A stretch of 16,671 nt of DNA from the NCBI GenBank assembly GCA_016748015.1, contig JAAOMT010000036.1, positions 4,856-21,526 on the forward strand, read 5' to 3'. Positions 11,792 to 16,671 of this stretch are shown piece by piece. The DNA is from Geosiphon pyriformis (Eukaryota > Glomeromycota > Glomeromycetes > Archaeosporales > Geosiphonaceae). Numbering within the stretch: position 1 is the stretch's first letter; each line of letters opens with the position of its first letter. Made by a program: the position numbers and the translations under genes. Under the pieces are notes generated by a model that ran no database searches, was not told where the DNA came from, and worked only from the letters and a program-made list of their open reading frames with translations.

Positions 11792-11817
11792 CTATTATTA
11801 TTTATTATTATTATTAT
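11792..11817. repeat. ATT trinucleotide microsatellite
   Basis: An ATT/TTA run with one interruption lies about 20 bp before the point where kinase homology starts. Confidence 0.7.
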
Positions 11818-11837
11818 ATGTTCTTTGCATAGCAGAT

Positions 11838-12159
11838 AAATATATCGGCGAAGCATTGTTGATGAAAGATTTCATTGTGAACTTTATCAAAAACTTTCAA
11901 CCTTGGATCCACTCAAGGTCCTTGAGTATGAGACTCACACAAAATCGGTGTTAGTAAAATTAGCTCCAGTTGGTTGTCCAGTAATTCCTAATAATGAGAA
12001 CGAACTGCGAAGTGCTATACGGGATGTACTTAGGATCCTGAAAAGACTTCATCATATGAATGTCGTACATCGGGATATTCGCTGGAGTAATATTGTAAGA
12101 CTCGTGGATGGTAGTTGGATGTTAATTGACTTTGAAGAAGCTGCTCCGATAGGAAGTTC
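11838..12159 (+). repeat. Inverted copy B of the kinase segment shared with 1-322
   Basis: It is 98.4% identical to the reverse complement of 1-322, with five substitutions and no gaps. The left edge is a real break, since the two copies have unrelated flanks from there outward. The right edge is only the limit of what can be compared in this window. Confidence 0.95.
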
Positions 12160-12162
12160 AAG

Positions 12163-12233
12163 GTACGGTGATAAACTGATTTCGACATACGGTTAGACAT
12201 GTTTGCTAATTGTGGCTATTTATTTTTATAAAG
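12163..12233 (+). other. Probable intron in the kinase fragment
   Basis: Reading on from DFEEA meets a TAG at 12194-12196, and the RAPE part lies in another frame. A donor AG|GTACGG at 12163 and an acceptor AAAG ending at 12233 give a 71-nt intron. It has a branch-like gctaat near 12205-12210 and a T-rich stretch, and it restores the frame through a split Arg codon. The alternative donor GTTAGA at 12192 with the same acceptor gives 42 nt and leads straight into TGA. The first model shortens the activation segment, so a frameshift within a pseudogene is the other explanation. Confidence 0.5.
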
Positions 12234-12462
12234 AACTGCATTGACCATTAGAGCTCCAGAATTTGAAGACTGGAAAGAATTGTGTAACACTGCAGGCGAT
12301 GTCTGGATGGTTGGAAATCTGTTCAAAGATTTGAGACTTGGTGATCTTTCTCCATCCGCTATAGATTTTTCAAAAAAACTGCTGCACGAAAATCCTGTTC
12401 AGCGACCGAGTGCAAATTTTGCTTTAATAAAAGATTTTTTCAATTTCTGGAGAAATAATTAG

Positions 12463-14800
12463 CTGTGATGAACTTCTTGTCCTTTATAATGTTTCAGTTT
12501 TAGCTTTTGAAAAATATTAATTTTAATAAATATCTTTGGAAAAATAAAATTATTGTTTCAAAGGCCCGAATACTTAATAAAAACCTTTAATCATAAATAC
12601 TGATTTTTATGATATTTAGATATTAAACATTAATCCTTAACAAATATTTAAATAATTAAACAATTAGAAAAAATTACTATTTTAATATTATAAATCCTTT
12701 AAAAATAATTAATTTGTTGTACTTATTTAATATTTTTTTAAAAAAGTACGAGCTATGCACTTTTTTATACGATTAATTAGTTGTATCAAATTAAGCTAAA
12801 TTTATAATACTTTGTTATTTTTGGTATTTATATTGTTATAATTATTTATTTCAACTTAAATTTTTTGTTATCAATTCAAATCCCTTTTAAATAAAATTTT
12901 AATTATTCAAGTTGTGCTTTTATTAATTTTAAATATAATCAGAATGTATCTTAAATATAAATTTATGAATTTATTATAAATCTTTATTTATTTAACTTTT
13001 CAATAATAACTGAAAATAATTTTTCAATTTATAACAAATTATAAATAATATTGGTTTAACTTTAATTATAAAATTTTTATAATCATATTAATCATTATTA
13101 TTATTTTATTATTTTATATTGTTTTATTTAACAGATTGTTATATATTTATTTATTTTTATATAATTGTTTATATTTGTTAATTTTGATATTTTCAATTGT
13201 TTATATTAATCAAAAATTTATTTTTACTTTTATATTGAAGAGATTACAAGTTATTTTATATTTCAAATTTTTTATTAAATTAACTTTTTCACATTTTTTT
13301 GTTTTTAAAATAATTTTGTTTTTGATATTATATTTAAATACATAATTAAAATAGCCTATTATAATCTATTTAATCTATTTTAAAAATGTAAAAATAATAT
13401 TAAATTAAAATATAATACAAATTATATTATATTTCCGATTGATTTTTTATAGTATTTATTTAAAAATTTAAAGCTATAATAAAATATTTTGTTAATATTA
13501 TTAAGAGCTAAAAGAAAGAAAATGCACTTATTTTAAACTTTTATGGTCAAAATAGATATACTATATAATAATAATATGTTATCATTAATATTATTTAATA
13601 AAATCTTATCTTATAATTACGTCTTTAGTAATATTTAATGTTATGATTATACCTTAATATAGAAATAACTATTATTTAGTTAATTTCATTAGAATTATTA
13701 TCACCAATATTGCAAATTTTATTTCTAAATGCCCGAATTTTAAGCATCAGAATTAAATTAGTTGTCATGCAATCACTTTTATTCTTAGCTAAATCAATGA
13801 GTATTGAATTTATCAATTTTTTAAAGTTCAGCTTATTTTAAAATCTTCACTTTAATTTTAATTTTCTAAATATAAAATAATAAAAGTTATTTATTTATTT
13901 ATTAAAGTACCAAATTTGTAATCTGAAAAAGAATAAAAGTAAATATTATCTATTTATTTGCTATAATAAATAAAAAGGTTCTAAGAACATTATTAATATT
14001 TTCTGTCAATTTAGATATTTTCAAACTACAAAATATTAAATATTGGCTAAAAAAACCAAACAAATTAACATTTAGATACGAATTTTAATATCAAATATAC
14101 AAGATATCTAGAAACAATAAGAGTCTTATTATTATGAAAAATGGTCTTTATTTTTTAATGTCTAACTTAGATTTAGTTTTTTTATTTTTTTATTTTTTTA
14201 ACAATATTTTTTTCATATATGTAAATATTGATTTAAGTTCTTTTTTTTTAACCAGTTATCAGTTTTAACATTTGATTTGAATAATTATTAAAACCAAAAT
14301 TATAAAAGTGAGAGAAATTGAAGAATTTGATATTATTAAAAAATAAGAAATCAAAAGAGAACTAGTAAAAAGATTTAGAGTGAACAATTTAATAATAAAA
14401 ATCTAATACAAATCTGAGAAAATAAATAAATAATAAAACATGCTTTTTTTGAACTAATTATATTATCGTAATAATTATGCAAAGTCTTTACAGCTAAAAA
14501 AAGCCAAATTATTTAAATGTTAAAATTGCAGCAAAAAGTAACAGCTCTATAAATTCGTTGGAAAAATATTTATTTATCAATAAAAACATGAAGCTCAATT
14601 AGATAAACCTATCAAATAAATTTGTAAAAATAAAAATTTTTACATAATTGAGATACACTGTATTCAATCTTGTAGTATAATATAAATAATTAATAAATAT
14701 TTGTTCTTTAAATACTTATTCAAACTAATTTTTTTTTAAGCAAAGGTTGTTCTAAATTAATTTACAAAAGTCAATAGTTGGTAAAATTTAAAACTGAGCA
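12463..14800. other. Gene-free AT-rich spacer
   Basis: About 2.3 kb of very AT-rich DNA with no recognisable gene. T-rich frames such as the one around 13136-13345 translate into meaningless hydrophobic strings with no ATG. A purine-rich tract at about 14300-14420 may be an old coding relic. A (TTTTTTTA)n run lies at 14176-14200. The right edge meets the artificial sequence at 14801. Confidence 0.7.
14176..14200. repeat. Low-complexity (TTTTTTTA)n tract
   Basis: About three units of seven to eight bases. Such tracts are also prone to sequencing length errors. Confidence 0.6.
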
Positions 14801-14819
14801 AGATGTGTATAAGAGACAG
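14801..14819 (+). other. Engineered Tn5 mosaic end (Nextera tagmentation adapter core)
   Basis: The 19 bases agatgtgtataagagacag match the hyperactive Tn5 mosaic end exactly, in the orientation where library insert DNA lies to the right. This end is a laboratory hybrid of the natural Tn5 outer and inner ends and is not expected in a fungal genome. The preceding bases (aaactgagca) match neither standard Nextera adapter extension, so only the mosaic end remains. The repeat copy begins at the next base, 14820. It marks a leftover adapter and a probable chimeric join. Confidence 0.97.
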
Positions 14820-15057
14820 CCATTGAGTTTATCTAACTTAGTTTACATAATGACAAGTATACCAGTAAAACAAACTTTTTGGAAGGTACAGACTTTGTTT
14901 CAAAAAAAAATGTAATTTAGGAGCCCAAATAATTTAAGTATATATGTGCTTAAAAAGTTAGTAACAAAGTGGTATCATTAATAATTAAAGTTATTGTAAA
15001 TAAAATTGTGTAATTTGTCTTTATTTACACATCTAATTTTGACTATTGTAATTTCAG

Positions 15058-15125
15058 TTTTCAGTTTGGTTTCAATTTGGTTTAGTTTTTTACCTCAAAA
15101 AACCAAATTGAAATTGAACTGAAAA
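15058..15125. repeat. Palindrome (hairpin) in repeat copy 2
   Basis: The outer arms ttttcagtt (15058-15066) and aactgaaaa (15117-15125) enclose inner arms tcaatttgg and ccaaattga around a short loop (acctc). Here base 15103 is C and pairs with G, where copy 1 has a mismatch. It would form a stable hairpin or cruciform and is likely a structural part of the mobile element. Confidence 0.8.
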
Positions 15126-15130
15126 AAAAA

Positions 15131-15168
15131 TTTGGTTTGGTTTCAGTTTAAAGAGAAACCAAATCAAA
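15131..15168. repeat. Second hairpin in repeat copy 2
   Basis: Arms tttggtttggtttc (15131-15144) and gaaaccaaatcaaa (15155-15168) pair at 13 of 14 positions around a 10-nt loop. The equivalent left arm in copy 1 (about 9752-9765) is eroded. The two adjacent hairpins share the ggttt/aaacc word, so they may derive from one repeated motif. Confidence 0.7.
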
Positions 15169-15746
15169 CCGAATTATTTGGAACGCTAATTATATTAAAT
15201 TTCTATAAGCACTATTTCAATATTACTAAACTATTCAAACTTTTTATTAAAAAATTTAACAATAATTAGATGCTTGTTAATAACTTTTAAATTAAATTTA
15301 ATAAATATAACATGTAAAAATAGTCAAACTTTGTCAAAAATATTATTGTCAAAGAAGTATTTAAAGATTATAAACCACAAATAATTGCCAATATTATTCA
15401 AAAAAAAAATTAAATAATCATATAAAAACTCAGATATTAAGTATCTATAAACTTAAGAAGTCTTTAATATTAAATACAAGCTTATAGATTTAATAAATTT
15501 TTATCTTATTAATAAAGCTAATATAAAGACTAATATTCTTAGTATTAATAAGTTTCTAGCTAAAAAAACTATTAAATAAAACAATTTATTATCTGAGAAT
15601 CTTGTCAAGATTTTTGTTTTGTAATTTTAAAACAATTTGTAAATTTAATATATAATAAATAACTAATTCTAATTAATTCTATTTACAATACCAACAAATA
15701 TAATTAATGTTTATTTATTATATATATTTATAATAACTGTAGATAT

Positions 15747-15856
15747 TAAAATATTAGTAAATATTTTTTTATTAATAAAAAAACAATAAGGCAGTTATTG
15801 CAAAATTAAAAGTTATTTAAACATTTGTTTCTTATTAAATATTATGATATATGTTT
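15747..15856. other. 110-bp segment present only in repeat copy 2
   Basis: Copy 1 runs from agatat directly into tttaattaaag at 10362-10378. Copy 2 has about 110 extra bases at that point. A GATAT lies just before it (15742-15746) and another near its end (15846-15850), which could be a target duplication or chance. It has no coding capacity and no clear terminal inverted repeats. It could be an insertion in copy 2 or a deletion in copy 1. Confidence 0.6.
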
Positions 15857-16386
15857 TTTAATTAAAGTAATATTACAGCAAACAGTATTGTAATTACTTT
15901 TTCTGATTTTTATAGAAGAGAACAAAAGTATAATATTATTTTTTATATAGTATATATTATTTAAACATAGATTAAAAACATTTATAATAATATAATTCTT
16001 AATAAAATAATACAAATAATGCATAAAACAACTTAAATTAATTGTATAAATACTATTTATTATGCTATAATTAACTGTTTAATTCAAGTAAATGCAAAAT
16101 ATATTTTAAGAAATTACTTAAATAATTTTAACAAATAAGCACTTTGGACTTGACAATATTTATCCTTTTTTTTAAGTAACTTTAACAAACTCTTTTGAGT
16201 TTTATTATAGTAAACTTAAAACAAAAACTTTTTATATATATAGTTTTATTAATAAGATTTATTTTACTGTTTTTTATAATCAATTTTTTGAATTTAGAGT
16301 TTTCATTAGATATTATATTTTTTCAATTGCTTTTTTTATCTTTTTATTCATATCTTAATTATTTTATTAATTATTACATTTACTAA

Positions 16387-16671
16387 TTGCTATTATTTTT
16401 TATTGTAAGTACATATTATATAATTTTGAAAGTTAATGCTAAAAAAAAGACTACTACAAAAAAAATTGCTTTTAATTTTTGTACCAAAACAATTTCCATT
16501 GCCAATTTAAGCCCTAAAATTCACAATTTTTTTTTGTTCAAAAACTTATTGCATGCTGTTTTAAAGAAATTGTAAGAAGAAAAAAAAGTATTGAAACTTT
16601 TATTTGCAGAATACAATTGCAAGTTTTTCTGCCAATACATGTTTTTTTGTTATTATGTTTTTTACAAACAA
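16387..16671 (+). pseudogene. Copy 2 of the decayed coding tract, cut by the window edge
   Basis: It is almost identical to 10897-11181, with one amino-acid change in the first 62 codons (Tyr to His) and the same TAA at 16573-16575. Upstream, the same frame is open from about 16195 but translates into T-rich hydrophobic sequence and ends in TAA at 16384-16386, so it is not a convincing extension. The tract would continue past the window. Product not recognised. Confidence 0.45.

Larger units (their letters stand above)
11463..11837. other. Spacer between the decayed tract and the truncated kinase
   Basis: It has no gene. It holds an 8-bp hairpin at 11659-11677, a GC-richer block at about 11690-11765, a 6-bp hairpin at 11773-11789 and an ATT microsatellite at about 11792-11817. 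It ends where kinase homology begins. It may be the terminal part of the mobile element that cut the kinase. Confidence 0.5.
11838..12462 (+). pseudogene. 5'-truncated CRN-like protein kinase fragment
   Basis: Kinase homology starts around 11838-11842. An in-frame TAA at 11837-11839 lies directly upstream, and no ATG follows until the one just before HRD. Retained parts are the hinge region (VLVKLAPVGCPV), catalytic loop HRDIRWSN (12068-12091), DFEEA (12128-12142), RAPE (12250-12261), DVWMVG (12298-12315) and the RP of the last C-lobe helix (12403-12408). Translation ends at TAG 12460-12462. The glycine loop, β3 lysine, nuclease domain and coiled coil of the inverted relative at 1-1787 are absent, so ATP-dependent catalysis is not expected. 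DFEE in place of DFG also occurs in the other copy and is probably a family trait. With the intron at 12163-12233 removed, the tract encodes 183 residues in one frame. An AATAAA at 12525-12530 could be a polyadenylation signal, but such words are common here. Confidence 0.8.
14820..16671 (+). repeat. Dispersed repeat, copy 2 (left end cut at the adapter)
   Basis: It is collinear with 9443-11181 at an initial offset of 5377 and runs to the window edge. It differs from copy 1 by about 2% and carries an extra 110 bp near 15747-15856. The differences are spread out, so this is another allele or genomic copy and not the same molecule read twice. The match starts flush with the mosaic end, and sequence left of the adapter does not match the left flank of copy 1. 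Confidence 0.9.

Noticed and set aside
12192-12233. 42-nt intron using donor GTTAGA
   Set aside because: It leads directly into a TGA three codons later, so it does not restore the kinase frame.
13136-13345. 69-residue hydrophobic frame
   Set aside because: It starts at TTG and consists of Leu/Ile/Phe/Tyr from T-rich DNA. There is no evidence that it is a membrane protein gene.
15842-16024. 60-residue minus-strand frame inside repeat copy 2
   Set aside because: AT-rich chance frame. It is not maintained in copy 1, where the sequence differs.
1-16671. CRISPR array, rRNA operon or bacterial operon
   Set aside because: No regularly spaced repeats and no rRNA-like sequence. Genes with spliceosomal introns indicate eukaryotic DNA.

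Overview
The window looks like nuclear DNA of an AT-rich, repeat-rich eukaryote. An early-diverging fungus of the Glomeromycotina type (arbuscular mycorrhizal fungi and relatives) fits best. The reasons are gene islands with short GT-AG introns, decayed members of a Crinkler (CRN)-like nuclease-kinase effector family, very AT-rich gene-poor spacers and near-identical dispersed repeats. The organism is inferred from family resemblance and composition; nothing in the window proves it. I found no intact protein-coding gene.

Layout. (1) 1-1787, minus strand: a decayed gene with a basic leader, a long coiled coil, a PD-(D/E)XK (REase-fold) nuclease domain and a protein kinase domain that runs off the left edge. 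One clean 100-nt intron can be placed. Two in-frame stops and one frame change break it. (2) 1788-8650: about 6.9 kb of gene-free AT-rich DNA with short simple repeats and one weak tRNA-like block. (3) 8651-9442: a slightly less AT-rich stretch with no recognisable gene. (4) 9443-11462: a repeat family member with a hairpin-forming palindrome near its left end and a decayed protein-coding tract at its right end. (5) 11463-11837: a short unit with hairpins, a small GC-rich island and an ATT microsatellite. (6) 11838-12462, plus strand: a 5'-truncated second copy of the kinase, about 98% identical to the copy at 1-322 but inverted. It keeps the catalytic loop and C-lobe and has lost the ATP-binding lysine region. 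(7) 12463-14800: gene-free AT-rich DNA. (8) 14801-14819: an exact 19-bp hyperactive Tn5 mosaic end, the core of Nextera tagmentation adapters. (9) 14820-16671: a second, about 98% identical, direct copy of the repeat in (4), starting at the first base after the mosaic end.

The most consequential observation is the mosaic end. An engineered sequence sits at the exact left boundary of the second repeat copy, so the junction near 14800-14820 is very probably a library or assembly artefact. The direct duplication should not be read as genomic arrangement. The most interesting biology is the nuclease-kinase pseudogene and its inverted kinase fragment. All five differences between the two copies change the amino acid, which suggests a young duplication evolving without constraint.
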